From contig JAKEHY010000022.1 in NCBI GenBank assembly GCA_022614805.1, forward strand, positions 23,864 through 87,863: a stretch of DNA of 64,000 bases, given 5' to 3'. The notes under the pieces were generated by a model. The model worked only from the letters and a program-made list of their open reading frames with translations, ran no database searches and was not told where the DNA came from. Position 1 is the stretch's first letter, and each line of letters opens with the position of its first letter. Position numbers and translations under genes: made by a program. Positions 35,761-44,579 of this stretch are shown in pieces. Origin of the DNA: Candidatus Zixiibacteriota bacterium. GTDB taxonomy: Bacteria; Zixibacteria; MSB-5A5; DSPP01.

Positions 35761-36935
35761 ACTTTTTCGAGGGCGGTTTTGATTTTCTCCAAAGCCCGGC
35801 AAATGTTTTCCTGCGAATTGGCGTAGGAGAAACGGATGTATCCTTCGCCGAATCGTCCGAAGGCGGTTCCGGAAAGACAGGCGACCCCGGCCCCTTCCAA
35901 TAAGTAATCGGCCATTTCCCTGGAAGATTTGCCGAATTTTTTTATGGAGGGAAACACGTAAAAAGCCCCCTGCGGCTCCGTGATCGAAAGACGCGGAATT
36001 TGCTTCAGGCCGGAAACGATTAGGTCCCGCCGGGCTTTGAACTCCGCCACCATCTTATCCACCTCATCCTGCGGGCCGGAGAGAGCCGCTTCAATGGCTT
36101 TCTGCCCGAAGCCGGAGGTGCAGGAAAAATCGTTGATGGCCAGTTTGGTGACCGCCTGCGCCAACGCATCCGGCATTGCGCCAAATCCCAGCCGCCAGCC
36201 GGTCATCGCGTACGCCTTGGACATTCCGTCCAGAACGATGGTGCGTTCCGCCATTCCGGGAAAGGAAGCGATGGAAATATGCGTTCCGCTGTACAAGCCG
36301 CGCGAATAAATCTCATCCGACAGAACCCAGATATCCTCCCGGTTTTTGATGACCTCAAAAATTCCCTCCAACTCTTTTTTACCCAAAACCGTGCCGGTCG
36401 GATTGTGCGGGGAGTTTAGAATCAGCATTCGGGTTTTATTGGTGAGTAACTTTTTCAACCTCTCCCCCTCCATTCGGAAGCCGTTCTGCTCCTCAAGTGG
36501 ATACGGCACGGCTTTGCCGCCGACGAAGTTGACCGCCGACTCGTAGATGGGGAACCCCGGGTTGGGATAAATCACCTCGTTCCCCGTTTCAATCAAAGCC
36601 AGAATCGATAAAAACATAATCGGCTTGGCTCCCGGGGTGATCACAATGTTTTCCGGCTTAAAGGGGACGCCTATTTTTTTGGAGAGATGGTCGGCAACGA
36701 CTTTCCGAACTTCCGGCAGCCCCGCCGCCGGAGTGTAGTGGGTAAAGCCGGCATCCATCGCCTTTTGAGCGGCCTTGCGGATGAACTCCGGCGTGTCGAA
36801 ATCCGGCTCCCCGATTTCGAGATGGATGATTTCCCTTCCGGAGGCTTCCAAGGCCCGCGCCCGCGCCAGAACTTCAAAAGCGGTCTCCGTTCCCAGCCGG
36901 GACATCCGTTCGGCTAATCGCAGCTTGGCTCCCAA
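35757..36935 (-). CDS. PLP-dependent aminotransferase, class I/II
   Basis: A 392-residue fold-type I aminotransferase of the AspC/PatA group. It has IIHLEIGEPDFDTP at the N-terminus, FTHYTPAAGLPEVR, NSPHNPTG, LSDEIYSRGLYSG and the PLP Lys in DGMSKAYAMTGWRLG. It most likely uses aspartate or another amino acid with 2-oxoglutarate; in this operon it may process Ala or Glu released from murein peptides. It starts at ATG 36935, 18 bases after the CPBP gene. Confidence 0.88.
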   Translation of the reverse strand: MGAKLRLAERMSRLGTETAFEVLARARALEASGREIIHLEIGEPDFDTPEFIRKAAQKAMDAGFTHYTPAAGLPEVRKVVADHLSKKIGVPFKPENIVITPGAKPIMFLSILALIETGNEVIYPNPGFPIYESAVNFVGGKAVPYPLEEQNGFRMEGERLKKLLTNKTRMLILNSPHNPTGTVLGKKELEGIFEVIKNREDIWVLSDEIYSRGLYSGTHISIASFPGMAERTIVLDGMSKAYAMTGWRLGFGAMPDALAQAVTKLAINDFSCTSGFGQKAIEAALSGPQDEVDKMVAEFKARRDLIVSGLKQIPRLSITEPQGAFYVFPSIKKFGKSSREMADYLLEGAGVACLSGTAFGRFGEGYIRFSYANSQENICRALEKIKTALEKV

Positions 36936-36953
36936 GGTCTCTCCATCTCTTCC

Positions 36954-37838
36954 TTACGCCGTTGCGGCCGGCCCGGTTGCCGGGAGCCGGTCTCGCATCC
37001 TCCAGAAGATATAGCCGGCTATAATGGACACAATAGCCAAAGCCGCTCCGAACTCATCGATGAAATACTTCGTTTTGCCAGTATCCGCCGTCAGGGGGGT
37101 GAAGATCTCCTGCACGAAAAGGTTATGGCTGGCGTGTAAAAATGCTCCCGTCCATAAGTTTCCTGACTTCAACCGCATCCATGCAAAAATGAAGCTCATT
37201 CCCAAAACCATGACCGTAAAACAAAATAAACGATACCAGGTTGGCGTGTATGTGTTGTATTTCAGAAATAGTAAAAGTGGATAATGCCACATTGCCCATA
37301 CAGTACCGCTAAGCAAAGCTGTCGTAGTAAAAGACGTGGCCTTTGCCAGCTCTGGTACCAAAAAACCCCGCCACCCGATTTCTTCTCCCAAAGCAAAACC
37401 GGTGTTACGGATGATGCCAAGCGTTCCCGTTAAAATCACCATTAAAAATAGGACCAAACCGGCCGGCAACCCTTCCCAGCGGAAATCCTGCACCGCGGAC
37501 TGCACGAACTCCGGATTGTAGAATCCTCCCAATCCAGAGAGCCAGACCGCCAGGTATGCAACCAGTGCGTAGGCCAATGGAATTAGATAGCTGGCAATTT
37601 GATATTTTGTCTTTCCCCATCCCCAACCCAGTTCGGAAATGCTTTTTCCGCACAATTTGCAGGTAATTAATGCCGCCACGCCGGGGCACCACATAAGCCC
37701 AAGAACATAGTTTATCCGCCCAGAGGCGCCAGAACCAGTTGTGCTAATTAATAAATAATAAAAAACTGCACTAAGCCCAAAGTTGATAAGAAGAAAAATT
37801 AAGATCCTTTTCCAAATTATCTTGTTCGTTTCCTCCAT
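36954..37838 (-). CDS. CPBP-family intramembrane metalloprotease
   Basis: A 294-residue protein with about eight helices and the three CPBP (Abi/CAAX protease-like) motifs: GEEIGWRGFLVPEL with the catalytic Glu pair, WAMWHYPLL with a His, and GAFLHASHNLF with the last His. Such proteases act on prenylated or small membrane proteins. It appears to head the murein recycling operon, though the functional link is unclear. Confidence 0.9.
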   Translation of the reverse strand: MEETNKIIWKRILIFLLINFGLSAVFYYLLISTTGSGASGRINYVLGLMWCPGVAALITCKLCGKSISELGWGWGKTKYQIASYLIPLAYALVAYLAVWLSGLGGFYNPEFVQSAVQDFRWEGLPAGLVLFLMVILTGTLGIIRNTGFALGEEIGWRGFLVPELAKATSFTTTALLSGTVWAMWHYPLLLFLKYNTYTPTWYRLFCFTVMVLGMSFIFAWMRLKSGNLWTGAFLHASHNLFVQEIFTPLTADTGKTKYFIDEFGAALAIVSIIAGYIFWRMRDRLPATGPAATA

Positions 37839-37922
37839 CGGTTCCCCTCCGTCACGCTAAAAAAAATACCCCGCTCAAGGACGGGGCTGCCTTCACGATT
37901 ATCCACGGGCCTCAACTTCTCC

Positions 37923-37975
37923 TGTCCCCCTTGACAAGGGGGACAGACCCCGACTCACAGTCGGGGTCAGGGGGT
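37923..37975 (+). repeat. Palindromic repeat family B, solo copy
   Basis: Hairpin GTCCCCCTTGACAAGGGGGAC followed by a tail that ends CAGGGGGT. The tail holds a second small palindrome (CCCCGACTCACAGTCGGGG). It is the same hairpin-plus-AGGGGGT design as the inverted repeats around the DUF559 gene 20 kb away. Confidence 0.8.
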
Positions 37976-37997
37976 CTAAGAATCGTTCGCCGATAAA

Positions 37998-38963
37998 CTA
38001 CTTCCCATTCCCCCTGTGGTCTCTTCGCCGCAAGGCCTTTCTGGCTTTTTCGACGATATTGGTCGATTTCATCCCGAAGGCGACCAAAAGCTCCTCCGGC
38101 TTGCCGGACTGGCCGAACCGGTCCCACATCGCCACCATCTCCACCGGCACGGGATGGTACCAGGCGGTAACCTGCGCCACGGCCGCGCCCAGCCCGCCGT
38201 AGATTTGGTGCTCCTCGGCCGTGACCAGAGAGCCGCAGTCACGCGCGGCCTGGATGATAATTCCCTCGTCCAGTGGCTTGAGTGTATGCATATTGATGAC
38301 CCGCGCCTCCACTCTGTCTTCGCGCGCCAGAACCTCCGCCGCTTCCAATGCCTCATAAACCATAATCCCGCAGCCGATAATGGCCAAATCCTTCCCCTCC
38401 CGCATCACCAGCGCTTTGCCGAACTCAAAGGGAGTATTCTCGTCCGTGACGACCGGCACGTCCTCCCGCCCCATCCGCAGATAGCAGGGCCCCCAAATCT
38501 CCGCTATCGCCAAAGTCGCCTTCTTGGTTTCCCAATAATCGCACGGGCAAACCACCTTCATATTCGGCAGCGAGCGCATAATGGCGAACTCTTCCAAGGC
38601 CTGATGGGTGGCGCCGTCCGGCCCCACCGAAATTCCGCCGTGCGCCCCGCCGATTTTGACGTTCAGGTTGGAATAACAGGTGGTCACCCGAATCATATCC
38701 AAATCCCGGCAGGCGGCAAAAGCGCCGTAGGTGGCGAAAAAAGGAATTTTGCCGGTGAGGGAAAGCCCCGCCGCCACGTTGGACATATTCTGCTCCGCCA
38801 CCCCCATCTGGAAAAAGCGCTGGGGAAATTTCTGGGCGAAAAAGTGCACCATCGTGGAGGAGGCCAAATCGCCGACTAAAACCACGACGTTCGGATTGGT
38901 CTCCCCCAGCTCCGCCAAGGCATGTCCGAACCCTTCGCGGGTTTTTTTCATTTGCACAGGCAT
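37998..38963 (-). CDS. Transketolase, C-terminal subunit (split transketolase)
   Basis: A 321-residue subunit with the pyrimidine-binding domain (VVVLVGDLASSTMVHFFAQK, MGVAEQNMSNVAAGLS with the catalytic Glu of AEQN) and the C-terminal transketolase domain (DLAIIGCGIMVYEALEAA, VVTAEEHQIYGGLGAAVA-like). With the N-terminal subunit it carries out two-carbon transfer in the pentose phosphate pathway using thiamine diphosphate. ATG 38963 makes a TAATG overlap with the N-subunit gene. Confidence 0.93.
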   Translation of the reverse strand: MPVQMKKTREGFGHALAELGETNPNVVVLVGDLASSTMVHFFAQKFPQRFFQMGVAEQNMSNVAAGLSLTGKIPFFATYGAFAACRDLDMIRVTTCYSNLNVKIGGAHGGISVGPDGATHQALEEFAIMRSLPNMKVVCPCDYWETKKATLAIAEIWGPCYLRMGREDVPVVTDENTPFEFGKALVMREGKDLAIIGCGIMVYEALEAAEVLAREDRVEARVINMHTLKPLDEGIIIQAARDCGSLVTAEEHQIYGGLGAAVAQVTAWYHPVPVEMVAMWDRFGQSGKPEELLVAFGMKSTNIVEKARKALRRRDHRGNGK

Positions 38964-39871
38964 TAAGCCAGAACTCCCGCCGGCTTTTGCGGATACGCCG
39001 GCTCGGTGGAAGTTGCCAGATGATTGTGCCACTCGTCAAAAGTGGTGCCGAGTTCGGCCAATGCTTTCTCCGCCTGCTCTTTCGTAGGCGGCTTGCCGTG
39101 CCACTCGTATTTATCGTGCATAAAGGAAACCCCCTGCCCCATTATGGTATGGGCCAGAATAACGGTCGGCTTCCCCTTGGTATGGCGGGCTTCATCCAAA
39201 GCCCCCAGGATTTCCTCAAAGTTGTGCCCGTCCACTTCGATGACGTGCCAGCGAAAGGCCCGGTATTTATCCGCCAGGGGAGAGATTCCCATTATATCCT
39301 CCACCCGGCCGTCGATTTGGGCCTGGTTGTAGTCGATGAGGCCGCAGAGATTATCCAATTTGTAATGTCCGGCCGACATCGCCGCCTCCCAGATGGCCCC
39401 TTCCTGCTGTTCCCCGTCGGACATTAAAGCATAGATGCGGCGGGAATGGCCGTCCAGACGGGAACCGAGCGCCGCGCCGACGGCAATCGAAAGCCCCTGG
39501 CCGAGCGAGCCGGAGGAAACCTCCACGCCGGGGGTGTCGAGGGAAGAAGGATGTCCCTGCAAATGCCCGTCGAATTGGCGGAATTTGAGCAGGTCGCATT
39601 TCGGGAAAAAACCGGCCTCGGCCAAAAGCGAATAATGGACGGGGGTGACGTGGCCGAAAGACCAGAACCACATATCCCGCCCCTCCCACTTGGGATGGCG
39701 CGGGTCAAAGGTCAATTCGTGAAAAAACAAAGTTGTGCCGACGTCGGCAAAGGAAAGCGGCCCGCCGGTATGCCCCGATTTGGCCGGCACCAGCATCGTG
39801 ATGATATCCCGCCGGATTTCCAGCGCCTTCTGCTTCAGTTCGAGTATCGAAAGATTATACGGATTCGCCAA
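38963..39871 (-). CDS. Transketolase, N-terminal subunit (split transketolase)
   Basis: A 302-residue thiamine-diphosphate-binding subunit. It has KSGHTGGPLSFADV, HGHLQGHPS-like FDGHLQGHPSSLDTPGVEV, and the cofactor motif ALMSDGEQQEGAIWEAAMSA ending LCGLIDYNQ. It needs the downstream C-subunit for activity. A short 3'-end overlap couples the two. A family A palindrome lies 24 bases upstream of the start. Confidence 0.94.
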   Translation of the reverse strand: MANPYNLSILELKQKALEIRRDIITMLVPAKSGHTGGPLSFADVGTTLFFHELTFDPRHPKWEGRDMWFWSFGHVTPVHYSLLAEAGFFPKCDLLKFRQFDGHLQGHPSSLDTPGVEVSSGSLGQGLSIAVGAALGSRLDGHSRRIYALMSDGEQQEGAIWEAAMSAGHYKLDNLCGLIDYNQAQIDGRVEDIMGISPLADKYRAFRWHVIEVDGHNFEEILGALDEARHTKGKPTVILAHTIMGQGVSFMHDKYEWHGKPPTKEQAEKALAELGTTFDEWHNHLATSTEPAYPQKPAGVLA

Positions 39872-39894
39872 AGCTGCTCCTTTTCGCCATCACT

Positions 39895-39921
39895 GTAGGG
39901 GCACAATATATTGTGCCCTTG
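39895..39921. repeat. Palindromic repeat family A copy
   Basis: GTAGGGGCACAATA facing TATTGTGCCCTTG, immediately upstream of the transketolase operon. Confidence 0.85.
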
Positions 39922-40061
39922 CCATTCCAAAAACGGGCAATATACCTTGCCTCCCTTTGCTGTCAAATCCTCTCACCCTCTCAAGATAATAATTTTAAAA
40001 ATGCAATCCAAGCCCCATTTGTGAAAAAAATCACAGAGGGAAGATTGTCCCCAACAATGAA

Positions 40062-40748
40062 TCATAAAATTTGGATTAAAAAGATTGTCCATCGTTTCTC
40101 AGCAACCCGATGCGACTTTAACACGACTGAAAATGAAGAAAAGGCCTCTTGTTTTTTCCCCCATAGTTTCTTAACCGAACTACGTTCCTCCTTAAGGTAA
40201 TCTTCCTCAAAATGGATTTTTGAAGGTGTCTGTTGCCCAAAAAGATCTTCAAGCCATTTCCTCTCCTTAACTGCTAGGTATTTCTTCCAACCTAATGCGT
40301 CAAATGCCACCAAAACATATCGATTTTTCGGAATTTCCTTAGCCACCGATAACCTCCACATATCCATTAATAACTTCCCTACATTTTCAACTTTTGTGAC
40401 AGTACCTTTCCCTGTTATACGAAAGCATTTTGCCTCGACAGCAAGTCCAGAGAATTTATCATCCTTTTCCACTAACAAGTCTAGCTTTAGTCTTTCCTTT
40501 GAATCTTGCGATTTTGTACTCGTGCGCTCGTCATACGGCAAATTTATATAGGCTTGTTGGAGCCAATCAGTTATTGAGGTCATGCCTATAGATTGGTAAA
40601 GGCAGATTAAAAAATGTGTCAATAAGGTTTGTTCGGTAATTCGAGAAAGTTGATTACTTTTCTCGACGACACTTGGGTATTGGTCCATAACTAGTTTCAA
40701 GGAATCCATAGCTTCTTCAAGGATAGTATCAAGATCGTTCAATGGCAC
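40062..40748 (-). CDS. AT-rich orphan, possible PD-(D/E)XK nuclease-like protein
   Basis: A 228-residue protein I do not recognise. The stretch LKLDLLVEKDDKFSGLAVEAK has Asp90, Glu105 and Lys107 in the D-x14-E-x-K spacing of PD-(D/E)XK nucleases, preceded by helical sequence and followed by a helix (VENVGKLLMDMWRLS). Its base composition is clearly richer in A+T than its neighbours, which suggests recent acquisition. It starts at GTG 40748, nine bases after coaE. A decayed restriction-type enzyme is one alternative. Confidence 0.6.
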   Translation of the reverse strand: MPLNDLDTILEEAMDSLKLVMDQYPSVVEKSNQLSRITEQTLLTHFLICLYQSIGMTSITDWLQQAYINLPYDERTSTKSQDSKERLKLDLLVEKDDKFSGLAVEAKCFRITGKGTVTKVENVGKLLMDMWRLSVAKEIPKNRYVLVAFDALGWKKYLAVKERKWLEDLFGQQTPSKIHFEEDYLKEERSSVKKLWGKKQEAFSSFSVVLKSHRVAEKRWTIFLIQIL

Positions 40749-40757
40749 CTCGGAACC

Positions 40758-41354
40758 CTACAGTGAAACCGACTTCTCCCAAATCCTTCGGGCGTTTTTC
40801 TCCAAATCAGCCACACTGCCATCATTCACCAAAACTCCATCCGAAACCCGCCGCCTTTGTTTGTAAGGCATTTGAGAAGAGATACGCCGCAGGGCCTGCG
40901 CGCGGGAAAACCCCTTGGCCAAGAGGCGTTTCAACTGGATTTTTTTGGGAGCGTGCACCATCAGCAAAAAGTCAAGTTTGACGGGGATTCTCCACTCGGC
41001 TAAAAGCGCGGCATCTATGACAATGGCTTTGCATTTTTTCTTCCGGGTACGGGCGGCTTCTTTTTTGAGCAGTGCCAAAAGCGGAGGATGAACGATGCGG
41101 TTGAAACGGGCAAGAGTTTTTTTATTGGCAAAGACTCTCGGCCCCAAAACTTTGCGGTTGATTTCTCCCTTGGAGAGAACGTCTGCACCGAATAAAGCTG
41201 CAAGCTTTTTCTGGACAGATATGTTCTGCAAAACCTGCCAGCCGAGCTCATCCCCGGAAATGATGCAAGCGCCCCACCTTTTGAAAAAAATGGCGACCGT
41301 GGTTTTGCCGGAGGCGATTCCCCCGGTCAGGCCGATGACGGGGACTTTGGCTAT
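40758..41354 (-). CDS. coaE: Dephospho-CoA kinase, apparent ATA start
   Basis: A 198-residue P-loop kinase catalysing the last step of coenzyme A synthesis. The Walker A motif IGLTGGIASGKTTVA, the ISGDELGWQVL substrate region, RIVHPPLL and the lid KIQLKRLLAKGFS are all present. The Walker A lies upstream of the first ordinary in-frame start (TTG 41231), so that start would give a dead protein. The frame reaches back to ATA at 41354, which overlaps the polA stop as ATAG, like the ATGA overlaps elsewhere. This gives a normal CoaE length. Confidence 0.85.
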   Translation of the reverse strand: MAKVPVIGLTGGIASGKTTVAIFFKRWGACIISGDELGWQVLQNISVQKKLAALFGADVLSKGEINRKVLGPRVFANKKTLARFNRIVHPPLLALLKKEAARTRKKKCKAIVIDAALLAEWRIPVKLDFLLMVHAPKKIQLKRLLAKGFSRAQALRRISSQMPYKQRRRVSDGVLVNDGSVADLEKNARRIWEKSVSL

Positions 41355-44041
41355 GCCTTTGCCTCCAGCCAGTTCGGCCCGACTCCGACGTCCACCTTCA
41401 AAGGAACTTTCAACTTGATGACCCCCTCCATTTTCTCCTTCACCATTTCCTTCACCCAGTCCAACTCCGAGCGGTGCGCGTCGAAAACCAATTCATCGTG
41501 AACTTGCAGAATCATCTTGGACTTTTTCCCCACCATTTCGGCATCCACGGCAATCATCGCCGCTTTGATGACGTCTGCCGCCGAGCCCTGCAGCGGGGTG
41601 TTGATGGCCGTCCGCTCGGCAAAGCTCCGCAGTTGAAAGTTTTCGGAATTGATTTCCGGAATGAAGCGCCGCCGCCCCATCAAGGTGGTGACGAATCCCT
41701 CCTCCCGCGCCTGGGCAATGGCCTTTTGCTGAAATTCCTTCACTCCCGGATAGCGGGCGAAATAGGTTTCCATAAATAGCTTGGCGTCCTTGGGGTCCAT
41801 TTCGGTCTGCTGCGCCAGCCCATAGGCCGACCCGCCGTAAACGATGGAAAAATTGGCGATTTTCGCCACCCGCCTCTGTTCGGGGTTGATTTTGTCCGGG
41901 AGAACGCCAAAAACCTCCGCCGCCGTGCGGGCGTGAATGTCTTCATCCCGGTGAAAGGCTGCTATCATCGCCTCATCTTCCGCATAGTGGGCCAAAAGTC
42001 GCAGCTCGATTTGGGAATAGTCGGCGGATAAAATTTGATAATCCGGCCCGGAGGGAACAAACGCCTTGCGGATTTCCCCTCCCCGCTCGGTGCGGATGGG
42101 AATGTTTTGCAGATTCGGCTCCACCGACGAAAGCCGCCCGGTGGCGGCGATGGTCTGGTTGTAAGAGGTGTGCAGTCGTCCCGTCGAAGATTTGACGGAG
42201 GCCGGCAAAGCATCCACGTAGGTCGATTTCAGCTTGAAAAGGGAACGGTACTCCAAAAGCAGCCGGGGAAGTTCATGCTCCTTGGCCAACTCCTCCAAAA
42301 CGCCGACGTCGGTGGACAAAGCGGTCTTTTTGGCCGTCTTGCGTTTGGACTTGAGCCGCAGTTCTTCAAATAGAACCTTCCCCAACTGCTGGGGAGAGTT
42401 GATGTTGAATTCATGCCCGGCCAAATCACAAATCTTGGCCGCCAGCCGGTTCAAATCCCTTTGCAGTTCGGCCGACATCTCCGTCAGAAGCCCGGTATCC
42501 AGCTTTACGCCGTTGGCCTCCACCCGCACCAGAACCGGAATCAAGGGGGCCTCGATATTCCAATACAGTTCTTCCAACTTCGCTTCCTTTAATTTTGGAG
42601 CCAAAGCCACCTCCAACCGCAGGGTGAAATCGGCGTCCTCGGCCGAGTATTCAGTCGCTTGGGCGATGTTTGTTTCCGCGAACGACTTCTGTTTCTTGCC
42701 GGAGCCGATTAAATCGGAAATCGGAATCATTTTGTGGTTGAAATATTTCAAAGCCATGAAATCCAGCCCGTGCTGGCGGCTGGTGGGGTCCAAAAGATAG
42801 GAAGCCAGCATCGTGTCAAACAGCCGGTTTTTTATCTCCCCCCCGGCCCGCCGCATCACCTGATAATCATATTTGATGTTCTGCCCCACCATTGTGAGCG
42901 CCGGATTGGATAACACCGGCTGTAAAACGGAGAGCGCCTCCTTTAGGGAAAGATTCTTCCCTTCCCGGTGCCCCACCGGAACGTAAAAAGCCTCTTTCTC
43001 CCGGACGGCCAAAGAAAGGCCGACCAGCTCGGCCTCCAGCGGGTCCAAAGCGGTGGTCTCGGTGTCAAAGCCGAACTTTTTCTCTTTCTCGATCCATTCC
43101 ACCAGTCCCTTCAAGGCGGACAGAGTCTCGACCGTTTCGTAGCGGACTTTCTCCTTCTTCTCCGGCAGTTCCCCCACGAATTTCAAAAGGGCGCGAAATT
43201 CCATCCCGATGAAAAAATCCTTCAATTCGACCGGGTCGAAGGGGCGCCGCTCGAAATCCTCTAATTTCCAGTCAAACGGCACATTCGTGTCGATGGTCAC
43301 CAGCTGACGGGACAAGATAGCGCTCTCTTTATGAGTCAGCACGTTCTCCCGCAGCTTTTCTTTCTTGATGGAGCCGGCTTTTTCTAAAAGCTTTTCGGCG
43401 CTGCCGTATTCCTTTATCAAATCAATTGCCGTCTTGGGCCCCACGCCGGGAATGCCGGGAACGTTGTCGGAAGTGTCCCCCATCAAGGATAGAAGGTCGA
43501 TGATTCGTTCCGGCGGCACCCCCATTTTTTGCTCCACCCCGCCCTCGTCCAAAAATTCCATCTCCTCTCCCCCCTTCTGCGGCACCATCATCACGATGCC
43601 GTCCCCCACCAGCTGCATAAAATCCTTGTCCCCCGCCACGATGACGGTCCGCACCTTCTTTTTGGACGCTTCGAGGGCAATGGTGCCGATAAGGTCGTCA
43701 GCCTCGTAACCGTCCCGTTCGACCAAAGGCAGATTCATCTTTTCCACCAGTTCCCGGATTTTGGGCAGTTGGGTGACCATATCCTCCGGCATCTTCAGCC
43801 GGGTCGATTTGTATTCCGGATAAATTTTATGCCGGAAGGTGGGGGCCTTGGTGTCGAAAACCACCGCCAGATAGTCCGGTTTCTGCTCGTTTAGGATTTT
43901 AAAAAGGGAGTTGGCGAAGCCGAAAACGGCCGAGGTATTCTCCCCGCGCGAGTTGATTAAGGGGTTGCGGATGAAGGCAAAGTAGGAGCGGTAGGCCAGA
44001 GCCGAGCCGTCCACCAAAAAAAGCCGGGGGCGCTTCTCCAT
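41351..44041 (-). CDS. polA: DNA polymerase I
   Basis: An 896-residue family A polymerase with all three activities. The 5' nuclease/FEN domain is at about 1-290 (GDKDFMQLV, GVGPKTAIDLI). The 3'-5' exonuclease at about 310-490 keeps its metal ligands (FDTETTALD, NIKYDYQVM, YSAEDADFTLR), so proofreading is probably intact. The polymerase domain has DYSQIELR, RRVAKIANFSIVYGGSAYGL (O helix) and QVHDELVFD. ATG 44041 is preferred over TTG 44050. Coupled to coaE downstream. Confidence 0.96.
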   Translation of the reverse strand: MEKRPRLFLVDGSALAYRSYFAFIRNPLINSRGENTSAVFGFANSLFKILNEQKPDYLAVVFDTKAPTFRHKIYPEYKSTRLKMPEDMVTQLPKIRELVEKMNLPLVERDGYEADDLIGTIALEASKKKVRTVIVAGDKDFMQLVGDGIVMMVPQKGGEEMEFLDEGGVEQKMGVPPERIIDLLSLMGDTSDNVPGIPGVGPKTAIDLIKEYGSAEKLLEKAGSIKKEKLRENVLTHKESAILSRQLVTIDTNVPFDWKLEDFERRPFDPVELKDFFIGMEFRALLKFVGELPEKKEKVRYETVETLSALKGLVEWIEKEKKFGFDTETTALDPLEAELVGLSLAVREKEAFYVPVGHREGKNLSLKEALSVLQPVLSNPALTMVGQNIKYDYQVMRRAGGEIKNRLFDTMLASYLLDPTSRQHGLDFMALKYFNHKMIPISDLIGSGKKQKSFAETNIAQATEYSAEDADFTLRLEVALAPKLKEAKLEELYWNIEAPLIPVLVRVEANGVKLDTGLLTEMSAELQRDLNRLAAKICDLAGHEFNINSPQQLGKVLFEELRLKSKRKTAKKTALSTDVGVLEELAKEHELPRLLLEYRSLFKLKSTYVDALPASVKSSTGRLHTSYNQTIAATGRLSSVEPNLQNIPIRTERGGEIRKAFVPSGPDYQILSADYSQIELRLLAHYAEDEAMIAAFHRDEDIHARTAAEVFGVLPDKINPEQRRVAKIANFSIVYGGSAYGLAQQTEMDPKDAKLFMETYFARYPGVKEFQQKAIAQAREEGFVTTLMGRRRFIPEINSENFQLRSFAERTAINTPLQGSAADVIKAAMIAVDAEMVGKKSKMILQVHDELVFDAHRSELDWVKEMVKEKMEGVIKLKVPLKVDVGVGPNWLEAKA

Positions 44042-44075
44042 CCAGGCCAATATAAGAAAAATGCCTTCCGAAAAG

Positions 44076-44106
44076 AAAAAAGCCGCCCGGAACGGGCGGT
44101 TTTTTT
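44076..44106 (-). terminator. Terminator between small membrane protein and polA
   Basis: Stem CCGCCCG/CGGGCGG, three-base loop, A-run on one side and T-run on the other, so it can work on both strands; on the minus strand it ends the short upstream transcript before polA. Confidence 0.85.
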
Positions 44107-44126
44107 AAAACTTGTCGAGGAAAAAC

Positions 44127-44318
44127 CTACGGATTTACCAGCGATTTGCGGGCCGGGCCGGGAGGATTGGTCTTTTGAAACTCGTTCAGCTTTTGCACGG
44201 CTTCGTCCATCCGCTTGATTTTGCGGTGGGCCTCGTCCAATTTTTCATTAACCTTGATCACCGCATACGCCAAAGCGATGACCGAAAGCGCAATCGCAAC
44301 CGAGGTGACGTCACCCAT
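44127..44318 (-). CDS. Small membrane protein with coiled coil
   Basis: A 63-residue protein with one N-terminal helix (VAIALSVIALAYAVIKV) and an amphipathic charged coil (NEKLDEAHRKIKRMDEAVQK). It starts at ATG 44318 behind AAGGAGAG. No family recognised; it is followed by a terminator and so forms its own unit. Confidence 0.65.
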   Translation of the reverse strand: MGDVTSVAIALSVIALAYAVIKVNEKLDEAHRKIKRMDEAVQKLNEFQKTNPPGPARKSLVNP

Positions 44319-44579
44319 TCTCTCTCCTTTTATTGACCCCTCAATCCAATCATCGGCCGCCCCGGCGGTTTCCTTAACCCGAAAAAGGCGGATGGTGACT
44401 GCGCGAGCCGCCCCAATCGGGCTAAACTCAAGGGGATTTTTAGCCGTAGTGGAAGAATGAGGATGATAAAAACTCCGTCCGCTTCAAAAGTTCCTGTCGG
44501 GGGTCAATTTATGGCCAAAACCGGGCCGGTCAACTTTTTAGTTGACAGAACGGCCAAAAAGATGTAAATATTGTAGCCT
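44319..44579. other. Intergenic region with a small hairpin
   Basis: No gene seen. GTCAACT TTTT AGTTGAC at 44529-44546 forms a seven-base-pair hairpin, inside partly inverted GGCC-containing flanks, about 35 bases upstream of the sugar transferase start. It might be a leader structure; there is no clear promoter. Confidence 0.4.

Noticed and set aside
37861..37890. CCCCG...CGGGG inverted repeat upstream of the CPBP gene as a terminator
   Set aside because: Only five base pairs and a nine-base loop; too weak to claim beside a real family B repeat.
41229..41231. TTG 41231 as the start of coaE
   Set aside because: It would remove the Walker A motif, which is encoded in the same frame just upstream.
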